Shown here piece by piece: positions 35,746 through 47,147 of a DNA stretch of 64,000 nucleotides. A program made the translations under genes and the position numbers. A model generated the notes under the pieces. The model searched no databases, had not been told where the DNA came from, and worked only from the letters and a program-made list of their open reading frames with translations. Source of the stretch: Turritopsis dohrnii (taxonomy: Eukaryota; Cnidaria; Hydrozoa; Anthoathecata; Oceaniidae); the NCBI GenBank assembly GCA_027922465.2, contig BQMF02000058.1:1-64000 (forward strand). Reading direction: 5' to 3'. Numbering within the stretch: the stretch's first letter is position 1; the number at the start of each line of letters is the position of its first letter.

Positions 35746-35751
35746 GTAATG

Positions 35752-35821
35752 TATGGCGCGCCAAAAGGCTTTTAAAAGTTGGTATAAAAAAGTTTATTAA
35801 AAAGACTTTTGGCGCGCCATG
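35752..35821. mobile_element. 70-bp MITE with GGCGCGCC in both arms
   Basis: Arms of about 22 bp (ATGGCGCGCCAAAAG, one mismatch, then CTTTT) surround a short AT-rich spacer. GTAATG lies directly outside each end (35746-35751, 35822-35827), an exact 6-bp duplication. No coding capacity. Confidence 0.8.
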
Positions 35822-36178
35822 GTAATGAACAAGATAGACGTAGTACGACCTTTTCGCAATAGAGCTTTCGCAGATTTTTTCGTAGATTTTTTCAAACCAT
35901 TATAACCTGCCTCGTTTTTGACGTGATAACTTGAGATGCCCTTTTTGTTGTGTAAAAAAAGTGTTCGTTGCGCTACTGTCCGGATGACTCATTTCATTTA
36001 CTCATTTATATATTTATTTGCCAGTAAACAGTAAATTTCTATACAAAAAAAACACTATGGCTAGGAGACCCTCACAATAGTCAAAACTAAACGGAGGTGA
36101 GGGCCACCTAATATAGAACATAACTATAATAATAATGACAAACATAAGGATAATAAAATAAAATAACAGAAAAAAAAA

Positions 36179-36526
36179 TACACAACAGAGCAGGCTTTGT
36201 AGTAAGCTATAAAAACCAGATAGTTCAGTGGAAGTACTCGCCACTAAAACCAACAGGAATGTGGAGGAGCATAAACAAGATAAAAAGAAACTTACCTCCT
36301 TCAAAATTCATACAAGATGTGTTTTGTGTTCTGAAGGTCTTAAGTTTCTATTTTAATTTTGTTTTATTTTTGCTTCAGAGAAATACAAGTAATCATAACT
36401 ATAATCTTACCTTTCGGCTTAACGTCTTGATGTGATACGATGTGTTAGAGAAGCTGAAAGTGAATGATAGTTCCACTGAACTATCAGGTTTTTATAGCTT
36501 ACTACAAAGCCTGCTCTGTTGTGTAT
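36179..36526. repeat. Inverted repeat, arms near 55 bp, spacer near 237 bp
   Basis: The arm 36179-36233 (ATACACAACAGAGCAGGCTT onward) and 36471-36526 are almost perfect reverse complements. No duplication identified. It may be a MITE-like or rearranged repeat. Confidence 0.7.
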
Positions 36527-37865
36527 TCTAATTGACAAAAGATTTTCTTTGACGTGTGCTGCTGGAGTGGGCATCTTGGGAAAAAGACATTTGTTCAAGA
36601 ACAGAGTCTCAAAATTAGTTCCTAAAAAAACATCGATGCGACCTACAGAGCATATTCTTATCCCAGTCAAAACTTTTGAGGTGGAAACTTCTGTATCCCA
36701 GAGCGTCATTCACTCATATTGCAACAAAAAGTGTGTAATTCTTTGTAATGGTCCTTTTAAAAAATCATAAGTTTGCAATAGTTTATTTTATAATATACTC
36801 TCTGGTTTATTTCCCTCTATGTAATATTCAGTTTTCTCGTAACAAAATGTTTCTGTGAGACACCAAGTACATGAAAAAAGTATTGATACTTGTTTCAAAT
36901 GATTGAAATGTTGTAATGAAGATCACTATTTGTTTTGGACCTCCAATCAACTAGAAACCATTTTGTTTTTAAAACATCACAGAGGGTTTTGTTGTATTCA
37001 CGATCATTATAATGAAAAGATTTTTATTCTACTAAACAATAAGAAACGAATTTTGAGCAACTTATACTGGGGTAAATTTTTTCTTTCATCTGTCGAACTG
37101 GAACCTTCCATATAACATTATTCTTTGCGTCACCTCATTGTATCAACCACATCATCCTGTATTTATTACGAACTAAATCTTGCTTTTATTGTATTTCTTT
37201 ATTGGTCAGCGCCGCAAGGTAGCTGATCTTTCATTTCCCCGTGTCTGTCAGTCAGTTAGTAAGATCGCAGTTCTTCACGCCCTGATATTTCTAAATTATT
37301 ATGCGTTATTGCTAAATTTCAGTTTTTCAGTTCAAAATAAGAAAGTTCAAAGCACAACATTTATTTTTGGTAGATATATCGCTAGTATGTAACTAACTAT
37401 TATGTATTGCAATGCAAAGAGGGTTCATTTCACTCAAATGAATAAATGAATTAATCGTTTTAATGCGCCCTTTCGCCACCCTTAATTATAACGTAGGCCA
37501 TCTTGGGAGCGAAACACTACTGCAGGGCTAAGGTTTATTTACATCACAATTACATCGAAGCATATTGAATCAAGACGTTTACAACTATGATCCCCAATTG
37601 GATAGGAGAGAAATTTATTGAGGAGGAAGAAAAAGTCAGCAAGTTGCATAAATTATTTATATATATGTCAATGATTGAATTTGTTTTCTTAAGCTCACAT
37701 ACCTTAGTAGGTGTGCTGAGAATTATTCTGAATTATTCTATCCTAATTCTATTCTTGTGGCAGCACCTCCATTTTGCAGTTTTATAGTGAAATTTTGATG
37801 AACAAGAAAAAAGGATTTGAGATGATGGAAATAATCCTCGCGTGCAGGGAGTTCTGTATAATAGA
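36527..37865. other. Stretch with no recognised gene
   Basis: Several short ORFs (for example 36519-36770, 37180-37392) lack domains or conserved motifs. Confidence 0.45.
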
Positions 37866-37914
37866 ATTATAATGACCCCTTAAGGGTCATAGGGTTCTAA
37901 GGGGTCATTATAAT
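37866..37914. mobile_element. 49-bp hairpin MITE
   Basis: Perfect 17-bp arms (ATTATAATGACCCCTTA and its reverse complement) around a 15-bp loop. A reading with TA duplications and TIR TAATGACCCCTTA is possible. No coding content. Confidence 0.55.
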
Positions 37915-38279
37915 ATTCTACTACACTTCACCATCAAAATATCCATCCCTATGCAGACAACCGACAAATTCCCTTTGCATCTAGCAGACCGCTCTACTTT
38001 TGGGTTATATACTTTTTTCTGCCTTGTGTGGAAGCTCATTTGAGATATATAATATAGTATCACAATCTGCATACTGTGAAAAATTGCGTATATATAAAGC
38101 TGGAATTTTTTATATTTATACTTGCAGATGCCTGTGCCTAAACACTTGAAACTGACTATATTTGTATACCGTTGATCGCCATAACTTCGGACATCCTTCC
38201 TAACTTGTGACATTGCAGAATCCTTGCAATTGTCATCAAGTTCATCACCAACATCAAGTTGTCACTCAAGAAAATCAGA

Positions 38280-39737
38280 TGCTAGTCAGATTCTGCAAAG
38301 TCACTCATCAATGAAGACTTACTTAATCAGGCCAAGTCGTATTTCTACATGAAAGCTACACATGAAATCGAAAAGTTCGCTCAACCTTCACAATACCAAC
38401 ATATCAGCAAGAAAATTGGCAACATACTGTATTACTCTGGACGTATTCTCCCAAGTGATTCGATTACAATTCTTGGAAAAGCAACTAAAGTTATGACAGA
38501 TCTAACTTCAACTTCATTTGCTGTACCACTTGTTCACCATCATTCGCCAATCGCATTTAGCATCATTAACGAAATACATTGGCATCATCCATCAGCAGCT
38601 CATTCTGGTATCGAAACGACTCACAGATATTTGCTAGCTTCAACACGTCTACATCTTAAGTGGTAAAAATCTCATCAAGTCAATCAAATATCATGTGAGA
38701 GATGTAGATACCTTGCAAAGAAAACCATCGATATCGAAATGGGTCCAATCTCACCCCACAATATGATGATAGCGCCTGCCTTCTATTCGACACAAGTAGA
38801 TCTATGTGGACCGTTCCTTGCCTATTCCTTGCACCAGAAAAGAAAAACAATCAAAATTTGGCTGATCGTGTTCTGCTGCACTACCACAACACCCACTTCC
38901 GTTAAGGTTATGGAGGACTACAGCTCAACATCGTTCATTGAAGCTTTCATTCGATTTTCGTGTGAAGTTGGTTACCCAAAGACACTCTTAACTGACGAAA
39001 GAAGCCAACTGCTGAAAGGATGCGAAGTCATTCGATTGGACTTCCAGAATCTTCAATGGAAACTGTTCACCAATTTTCAAGTCTGTTTCGAAACGTGTCC
39101 AGTCGGTGGACACAACATGCATGGTCGTGTCGAACGTAAAATTCGTGAGATTCGTCGATCGCTGGAAAAGACCATGTCAAGTCATTGACTTTCCGCTTTA
39201 CAGTGGGAAACAATCGCTGCTTCAACTTCAAACGCTATCAATAATCAACCTTTGGCAATTCGAGGTGTAAAAGGGAACTTCGAAATGTTCGATCTACTCA
39301 CTCCTAATCGTTTACGTCTCGGTCGTAACAACGAAAGAAGTCCATCTGGTATACTCGAAGTTTCGTGCACGGATCGATTATTGGAGCGAAATAAAGAAAT
39401 CTTCGACTCATGGTTCGCGATATGGCTATTATGTTCACACGTGCTACAATTGATGTTCGCTCCGAAATGGTACAAGACTGATATTGATATCAAGAAAGGG
39501 GATGTTGTATTGTTCCTAAAACACGGATTACCAATCTCTTCACACTATCAGTTCGGTATGGTCGACTCGATTGACGTTGGACGCGACGGTAAAGTTCGAA
39601 AGTGTCGTGTTGGATACAGAAATTCAAACGAAAGTGTTGATCGATTCACATCTCGATCTGTACGTTCGCTCGTGGTAATTCATCATGTTGATGAAATTGA
39701 CTTGATGCATGAACTGCATAATGCAAATAAGAACTGA
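38280..39737 (+). pseudogene. Bel/Pao integrase and DUF5641-like C-terminus, decayed
   Basis: One frame with internal stops at about 38664-38666 and 39186-39188. Motifs in order: HHCC zinc finger (EIHWHHPSAAHSGIETTHRY, CERCRYL), first core Asp in TQVDLCGPF, second Asp in LLTDERSQL, Glu in GGHNMHGRVERKIREI, then the DUF5641-type end (LLTPNRLRLGRNN, KKGDVVLFLKH, VGRDGKVRKCRVGYRN). This is the 3' end of a Bel/Pao pol. An additional stop lies upstream near 38267. Integrase would insert the cDNA; this copy is inactive. Confidence 0.85.
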
Positions 39738-39929
39738 ACTATTCTGGTGTGGAGTGTAGGATCTCCATCCTTTTTTTGTAGGATCTCCATCTTTGTTTAA
39801 TTTTTTTATAACATGTTCACGCACAAACGATTATCATAATTACCTATTTCTTAATTTATTATATCTAATACCCTAGGGACTTTACGTTTATTATTTACAC
39901 TATTTATTACTTACTACAGTGTGTATCAA

Positions 39930-40125
39930 AATGTCTTATCCACGAACTTTCAAGGCGTATTTCTCATTACATGTCTGATAAAGTATTGTGAATTTTATAT
40001 CACAAGAAAGAGCTTTTCATGCTCTATCCATTAATATAAAATGTTTGCCAAAATATTTGTTCTTCGAAAAGATATTGAAGGAAAACTCAAGGATTTGGTT
40101 CATTAAATTCTTAAAAGTCAATTAC
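39930..40125 (+). repeat. About 195-bp direct repeat, copy B (possible Bel/Pao 3' LTR part)
   Basis: Matches 33730-33925 in the same orientation and follows the integrase relic by about 190 bp, where a 3' LTR would lie. A TGTAGGATCTCCATC motif is duplicated at 39756-39792 between them. Confidence 0.6.
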
Positions 40126-40670
40126 AGATAAAATTTGCTGGACTGGCATTCGTCGTCAGTTAGAAACAAACTTTTAATAATTTAATAATATCAGAACAAT
40201 GAATGAAAAAAAAAGTTCTTAACTGAACAAAACTTCCATGAAGTGATCAACACTGCCAACAGCTCGCTGTTAACGTGAAAAGAAATTCATTGGTGAATCT
40301 CAAGGAGAATTAAATGAAGCTTTTGCGGAAATTCAATTCTGAAAATCCTTTTCCGTATTTGATCCGTAAAACATTACAAGAACAACAGTCCCCAGATATT
40401 CAATTTTCATAGGCTATGGGCTATTGTCAAGGAATGATATTCACCAGGTATATTCACAAAGAGATTGTTTGAATTATTTAAGTCGTTGATGGTTTTTCCC
40501 TTCAAAAATGAAAATAGTAAAACGCAACATTCGAGAGTAAGAAAGTCCAAAAGCTGGGTTTGAAGATGATTAGGATTTCATTTGGCAATAAAATTCTCCA
40601 TTTTGGTAATATTTTATTTTCATTTAACATCAAAAGATTTTTGGACAAAAGAATGTAATTCAAAACTACA

Positions 40671-40751
40671 CAACCTCGAACCCAGAGTTTCCTGCGTTTT
40701 CGATATATGGATGACATATCGAAAAGGCAAGAAACCCTGGATTCGAGGTTG
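40671..40751. mobile_element. 81-bp foldback MITE with 9-bp duplication (Mutator-like)
   Basis: Arms of about 36 bp (CAACCTCGAACCCAGAGTTT onward) pair with the right arm with few mismatches around a loop of about 9 bp. AAAACTACA occurs exactly at both flanks (40662-40670, 40752-40760). A 9-bp duplication is typical of Mutator-like elements. A half-copy of an arm (GAAACCCTGGGTTCGAGGTT) is at about 46164-46183. Confidence 0.85.
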
Positions 40752-41024
40752 AAAACTACAGTCGTAATAAGTGTGATACAAAAATACGTGATAACAATAA
40801 ACGTATAAAGTTCAACCAACTTATTCTCAACAAAGCCACACAGATCCAAGTTTTGAATATGATGAAAGTCTCCCACAACAATCGCAAGTTGAAATTATAT
40901 AACGTAACTTCGTCATATGAGGAGCTTTTAAGCTCAAACTGCGACTGCATGTGATAGTAACATGAATTATAGAGCTTCATTTACCTGCTGCCATATTTAC
41001 TTGACGTTGTAGTGCAACATTCTT

Positions 41025-41258
41025 TCAAACTTTGAGATTTATTTTAGACAATTTTCGGCAGGATTTTCCACATGACGTCTTTCCAAAATGACAAATTACG
41101 ATGTCACTTCCACTTGAAGCTCTGACGACGCATATTTCGAACATTGTTGCACATCCCCGCATGCATTGCAAATCGATTTTCTGCAGTGTCATCGTTTTTG
41201 TTGAATGCAGCCTCGTCAACATGATGATGGTGCAAATGATAACCAGAAACTTAGTCAT
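41025..41258 (-). CDS. Secreted six-cysteine peptide (77 aa), unknown family
   Basis: From the ATG at 41258: MTKFLVIICTIIMLTRLHS is a signal peptide, followed by a mature region of about 58 residues with exactly six cysteines spaced C-x3-C-x6-C-x12-C-x6-C-x3-C, a symmetric pattern. Basic C-terminus (CGKSCRKLSKINLKV). Secreted disulfide-rich peptides in cnidarians may be toxins, antimicrobials or signalling peptides. The spacing is not ShKT, kazal or defensin, and I cannot name the family. Single exon, no neighbouring gene. Confidence 0.55.
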   Translation of the reverse strand: MTKFLVIICTIIMLTRLHSTKTMTLQKIDLQCMRGCATMFEICVVRASSGSDIVICHFGKTSCGKSCRKLSKINLKV

Positions 41259-41570
41259 TATCAACCCTATGTTTACAGAGATTAAAGTTGTTTTGCGAGG
41301 AGTGTACGTTTTTCAATTTATATTTTTTCAAATGTAAACAAAATAACCACAAAGATTATCGTTGTGGTAACATCAAATGAAACGGATTTTGAGACACATT
41401 TCATTATTTTTTTTCTTCTTGTTTACTATAGAAAATTGGCTCGATAGCTGAAGTTTGTTTTTCCATACACAAGGATCACAATTTCCTTTTTTATAAATAT
41501 GTGTCGCCAGTCTATTGCACAACAACATACAAGGGATCTATTTAAAGTTTTAACAACTTTAATACACTAC

Positions 41571-42065
41571 CTAGTATACACAAAAACGTCTTCAAGACAC
41601 CTTTCAAGATTTCAAGTCTTTCAAGATACCAAAAGGACGTCTTTAATACGTCTTTATTTGGTTGAAAACTGTAACGCTTTTAGACGAGTTTGTTTCAAAG
41701 ACGTCTCAAAGCTGTAAAGACGTCTTTTTTGCATTTTGAAAGACGTCTTAAAGACGACTCACAGACGTTTTAAATACGGCTTTGCATTTGTCTTGAAGAC
41801 ATCTCAAAGACGTCTTTGAAATTAGTCTAAAAGCGTTTACAGATTTCAAGCAAATGTAGACGTATTAAGAACGTCTTTTTTGTATCTTGAAAGAGGTCTT
41901 AAAGACTTAGAGACGTTTTAAAGACGGTTTTTGCGCTCGTCTAAAAGATGTCTTTGAAACTTGTCTCAAAGCGTTACAGATTTCAACCAAATTAATAGAG
42001 ACATATTAAAGACGTCCTTTTGGTATCTTGAAAAACGTCTTCAAGACGTTTTTGTGTTTACTTAG
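41571..42065. mobile_element. TIR element packed with AAGACGTCTT motifs
   Basis: About 495 bp. The outer arms (CACAAAAACGTCTTCAAGAC at left, its near reverse complement at right) extend inward for about 110 bp with diverged matches. Throughout are many copies of the palindrome core GACGTCTT/AAGACGTC in both directions. No ORF. The duplication is unclear because CTAGTA/CTAAGTA are part of the arms. Confidence 0.7.
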
Positions 42066-43904
42066 ATAACGTCTATCTGACTGATGCTTACCAACCCGAA
42101 GTTCTCAAAACTTTTCAGAAAGACAAAACAAATAATGCAGAAACAGATTCATTGTTACGATGTTATGAAAGTGGTGTACTTTGGTTATAAAATTGTCATC
42201 ATGGATTCACACACATGGCACAAAAATGATGAATGTCATTATGACCTAAATCACGCAAACTACAAAGCAAAGCAAGAAAAACAAATAAAATACAAATCCT
42301 TTCCTGAATCTTGAAGTTACTCTGGTTGCTGTAATTTACTTGGTCACCAGAGGTTAATTAAACATCCTCGAAAGGAATGGGTACTAAATGATACGTTAGT
42401 TCGACTTTCCATTGTTATATAGTCACTGACAACTTAAACCTTGGTCTCCCGTTGCGTCACTTTGGAGAGTTTTTAAAGAAATTGTTTAACGTGTGTGAAA
42501 CATTGAAAAGATATTGTACTCCACTTGCCCTCTGACATTTGCAACATGCATGTGAATAAAACTTTATTTGTTTGGCAACCATCTTTGTGGCGTATTTCTG
42601 TGAAATGTAAATAAGAACATTGTGTGAATTTGTATTTTTTGGACAAGGTAGATGTAAACAAATTTCCTTAAAGATCTTTGATGTTGATTTTTGACGACAG
42701 TCTTACACATGAACAAACACACTGTTACAATCCATTTTGCTTTGCAGAATGAATTCAAAAACATAATATAAATACACAAACAATTTGTTTGTATACAAGT
42801 AAAAGAGAGAAATTCTTCTCAAAATCTTAGTTATCAGTTAGCCATGCTTATGGTATGATACTGTTTGAGTGAAGATGCAAGACCACCGATACAAGAGTGC
42901 TTTAGTAGAAAGGAAGAAAAGAAAAACATCTCTGTTGTTTTGTTGCTTGCGTTACAAGCTTCATAGCGTTTTAAGAATCGAACTTTTTAAGTAATTACTT
43001 TGTGAAAAATTGGTGACGAGAGTTTTTCCGTGCATTGTTTGTTTCAAATAATTTCATCTCTGCTCATTGCAACTTTGTGTCTATGAAACATTACTCAATC
43101 GTCACATTCCAGTCCAAAACAAGTTCTCCAAATCACAATTTTTATGACGTGTAAAAATGTAAAACATCACAAGTGATGTTTTTATTCGTTATCATTTACA
43201 TTGGCAAACATTCACTGTGCTAATGACGACATTTCACACAAGGAATTGAGGAAACATAGTTATTATAGTTTAATATTTACATTAAATAGAGAGTTTCTAA
43301 ATAAAATCAAGATCCAAAACATCTAGCCGGACTAGTTCACCTTATAACTACCTCCTTTAACTAATTCAGTGATTTGTTCAGTAATTCAGTTCTCGACCAA
43401 TTGGAAAGCACTATCTTTATCCATTCATTCAAGACTCAGAGGAGAATGTACAACAGAGTTTTCACATGACATAGGGCGTGGTACTCAACTGTAAAAACAT
43501 GAAAAGATGGTTTTGAAATCGTGCAAGACACGAACAACTTATACACTCAGGCCACCATGAAAGGCATGACGTGGCGTCATAGTTCATCATAGTTCAAGAG
43601 CATCGCGTTTTTCATGGCATAGGTAAATAGTCAGGAAGCTGAGAGCCAAAAATCAAAAAAAAAATTGTCGGACAAATTGAAACTGTCAGAGTGTGTAGTT
43701 CTCACACACAAGAAGGTGCAAAAAAGTTTGTTGGGCATTCTGGATTTTCTTGTGGGTCTTTCACAGCAGTAAAATGTGTTTTGATGACGTCACAACAGTA
43801 AATTATTACTTAAATCTTTTTTTTTTATCAGAACAGAAAATTGTAAAAACTAGTGAATAGTACTAACAAAAGTACATCGAACAAGTATTTAGGTTCCATC
43901 AAAA
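42066..43904. other. Long AT-rich stretch without a recognised gene
   Basis: Short ORFs (42084-42314 plus, 42779-42473 minus) have no domain. One TGACGTCA palindrome is at 43785-43792. Confidence 0.45.
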
Positions 43905-43926
43905 TCTATATATTAATAGCCGATTC

Positions 43927-43952
43927 TCTGTCTGTCTGTCTGTCTGTCTGTT
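43927..43952 (+). repeat. TCTG microsatellite
   Basis: About six tandem TCTG units near the 5' end of the Helitron, followed by two TTTG units. Confidence 0.8.
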
Positions 43953-44424
43953 TGTTTGTAAGTCACGCAAAATGGTAGATTGAGTTGTGAGCGAAATTAT
44001 TTCTTTTTTTGTGTGCGACGTGAGTTCGAAGCAAATACATTGCAACCTCAATCGAACGTGACTTTTTTTGGCTGATGAACTAATAGGAATAACGTTTTGT
44101 TTTTATCATTATTGTTAGTTTCATATTCCACGTTGACTTGGCTTTGAAAACAGTACATCAACTAAATACAAAGAAACTAACTGATTAAACATTTTGGACA
44201 AAAAACAGCAGTGGCAGAACGTGGCAGCATATGTTCGGTTTGCCACTAACTCTTGCCTGACTGTCTGAGACGGGTGAACTTTTTTTTTGAGCAATCAAAA
44301 TGTTTAAAAACCGATAGGTAAAAAAAGAGAATTATATCAAAACAAATTTTTTTTTTTTTTTGCTTTTCTTTTAACAAATTAATTTCTTCTTTTAATTGTT
44401 AAGCGTTCTGATCGAACGTTTTTT

Positions 44425-44815
44425 ACACGTTTTTTTTTTTATAAGGAACACCTTTATAAGGAACTTGAGGCTGAAAAAGTCTCTAAAAATAAGGAATTCT
44501 TAAGGAACTAACCAGGCTGAAATAAGAGTTCAAATATAAGAAACACTAAAGAACTTTCTTTTTTATATCAATAAAACTAATAAAAACTAAACACAAGAAA
44601 ATCTATACCAAAAAGGCTGCAAACTGAAGTAGTTTGCAAGTTTATAAATTAGTGTCTATACATTTTCTGTGTAAAAACAAAGAATTTTTGGTAAAAAAGA
44701 TTGCTTAAAAAATAAGGAACTAATTAAGGAACTGTGAGGCTCAAACTCTTTAAAAAAATAAGGAACTTCAGCCTCAGCCCCACTACAAAGGTTCCTTATA
44801 AAAAAAAAAACGTGT
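44425..44815. mobile_element. 391-bp MITE nested in the Helitron
   Basis: Inverted ends ACACGTTTTTTTTTTATAAG and GTTCCTTATAAAAAAAAAAC with internal AAGGAACTTGAGGCTG-like repeats in both directions. The end sequence is close to that of the element at 32183-32529, so they probably belong to one family. Confidence 0.65.
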
Positions 44816-45151
44816 ATTCTATTTATTCATTTAGCACGTGCCTTTTTTCTCTCCTCCGTCGTGATGTTTTTAAGAAGAGAAACCATTTTCCCCCTGTTTG
44901 ATAGCACCCATGTTAGAGCGCGTAACTTTTTTAAAACAAAAGCTAATAAAAAGTTGAAGTTTTCTCTCTCTACGTTTTGAGTGTATTGTTACACTGATAA
45001 AAGATTGGTTTTACCAGAGGTTGTGACTTCGAATCTGCTTCTGGTTGAGCACAAGTTGTACGAGCCGTTTATAAGGAAATTTGACGTTTATTGATAGAGT
45101 GATACAGAGCAGGTGGATATGGGCGGCGAGCGACGCCGCCTTGGCGGCTAG

Positions 45152-46360
45152 TATTAACTAAATCAGGAAATATTCAATATTTGTTGTTTATGACGTCATA
45201 GGCATTTTTCAAGTAGGTCACCTTCTCTATGGTCCGTAATTTGAATTTTTGTCACTAAAATAGTCGAATAAATTTAATATTGACATTAACAGGACCAGAT
45301 AAGCAAAGAAAAAGTAGATATATTCTCTTCAAAAAGGGGTGTTAAAATACATATACCTAAAATCTGACAAGTCAGCATATGTAAAAACAACAATGTCAAT
45401 AATAAGTACCAAACACCATGACGTCCTTATGACGTCATAATCAAGTTGGACGATGACCTTATAAGACGTTATGAAAAGGTCATCATAACGTCATATTTGC
45501 AACAAAAAGTGACGTCAGATCCGTGACGTTACATAATGTAACAAGAGCGAAGAGTCAATTGTACTAATAGTGATCCCTAAAGGACAAAAAACCAAGAATC
45601 GATACGCAACGCCAGAGATCATAAAAAACGAGCACACGGACCGAATCAATGGCCCTTAGCAAAGCTGAAAAAAAAACCAAAGCAAATAAAAAAAGTGATT
45701 TTTGAAAAAATAAGGAAAATGTCTTGGAAAAATGTAATTAAATTTTTAATGGTTAAATTTGTGTAATCTCGTCATACTACTAAGAGATGGTCATTTTTAG
45801 CCAATGGATGGCCACAGTACTCCTAATCATCAACAACAACAACAACAGTTGTTCAAGGCTTGTGCAACGACAATATTTCACTTTATTTTGTTGTTTTCGT
45901 CGATCTTTTCTGGTTTGTTTTTTTTTCATTCCACCTCATGTTTCCGATTTCAATACTTGCCGTATTTTCCTTCATTTGGCCCCAAATCAACATGACCCTG
46001 TTTGATTTATGGAAGTCATATTTCTTTTGAAGAGTTCAAATCCATGGCTATGTGGTATACAGTTCCGTATTTACAACTCCATATCATTGGCTTAATAATT
46101 ATAATAGCCTTTTCGAGAAGCAAGAAAAACTTATTTGGTACTATTGTTTGTATAACAGGCAAGAAACCCTGGGTTCGAGGTTGATTTTTCTCCCGTTTTC
46201 CGGAAAAACGAATGCAAAAGAATTCGCCCCTGTAGAAGTCATTGAATGCAAAAAGAGGTTACCTTCTTATTGAAAATGATGTCTTTAGAGGAAAATTTCT
46301 AGATTGATTCAATTTATGTATGTATTTCATGTATTTCTCAAAAATGATGTCTCGCAACTT
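45152..46360. other. Intergenic stretch with CRE-like palindromes
   Basis: TGACGTCA occurs at 45191-45198, 45430-45437 and 45510-45517, with further TGACGT half sites and inverted GATGACCTT/AAGGTCATC nearby (about 45454-45486). No gene is adjacent, so they may belong to a repeat rather than a promoter. Confidence 0.4.
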
Positions 46361-46379
46361 TTAATGTACGCGACTTTTT

Positions 46380-47128
46380 TTTTTTATTTTTTATTTATTT
46401 ATTTATTTCGCCAATATTTATACAAACCTTAATATACAATCGTATATAATGGCTGGAGCAAGCAGAAGGCCTTATCATCAAGCCCCATGTAAATATAACT
46501 ATTTCACTTAATATATACTAATAATACTTACTAACTTACAATATATAATGATATATACAAAACATGAAAACAAAATACCTATCTGACCAGAAATATTTAC
46601 AAGCAAAAGGAAAGCATATTACAGACCAGTACTCAAACACACGTTATGAGATAAAAACAAACAAAAAAACCCCCAAAAAAACAACAACAACAACTACAAC
46701 AACAAAAAAAGAAAACAATACAGAATGAAAATGTAAATCAAGCGAGAAATATTAAGAAGACTAGGAGGAAATATAATATGACACAGCCTAAAAAAACTGA
46801 GAAAAATCAATGTCCCTATTAAGTAACTTCATTTTGACAGATCTTGTGAAACAGTAAATAGAGTTGGCATCCTTTTCTGCATTTTGTAAAATATTATTCC
46901 ATAGGGTAGGACCACGATGGAGGATAGAGAAGGTAGTTATTTTAAGACGCTTTTGAGGGATTTTAAAATTATGTCTTGAATGTTTGGTATTGTATTTATT
47001 TTCAATAGTGGAGAATAGGTCGCGGAACATCGTTGGGGTTAGCTCAAGTTTACTTTTAAACATGAAGATTAATACTTGGTATATGTTTAATTTGTAGATA
47101 CTAAGAATCCCAAGGTTGCCCGCGACAA
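46380..47128 (-). mobile_element. 5'-truncated LINE with diverged 19-bp target duplication
   Basis: Minus-strand RT C-terminus (LRDLFSTIENKYNTKHSRH-like text, then PTLWNNILQNAEKDANS and a stop at 46788), followed by a 3' UTR and an AAAT repeat tail at 46389-46410. The flanks 46361-46379 (TTAATGTACGCGACTTTTT) and 47129-47147 match at 16 of 19 positions. Confidence 0.8.
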
Positions 47129-47147
47129 TTAATGCTCACGACTTTTT

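Larger units (their letters stand above)
43905..45151 (+). mobile_element. Non-autonomous Helitron (1247 bp)
   Basis: Starts TCTATATATTAATAGCC after an A (43904) and ends with a GC hairpin (GGCGGCGAGCGACGCCGCC at about 45122-45140), then TTGGCGGCTAG, followed by T. A 5' TC, a hairpin just before a 3' CTAG and insertion between A and T are Helitron hallmarks. No Rep/helicase is encoded. A TCTG microsatellite lies at about 43927-43952 and a nested MITE at 44425-44815. Confidence 0.75.

Noticed and set aside
36419..36770. Overlapping ORFs on both strands with cysteines
   Set aside because: They span the arm of an inverted repeat; no conserved domain, splice sites or consistent codon use.
40674..40750. 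GGTTCGAGGTTG looked like a tRNA B box
   Set aside because: It is one arm of a perfect hairpin MITE with a 9-bp duplication; no A box or cloverleaf is present.
45787..46273. Overlapping plus-strand ORFs with hydrophobic stretches
   Set aside because: All three frames are open in an AT-rich region; no domain or splice evidence.
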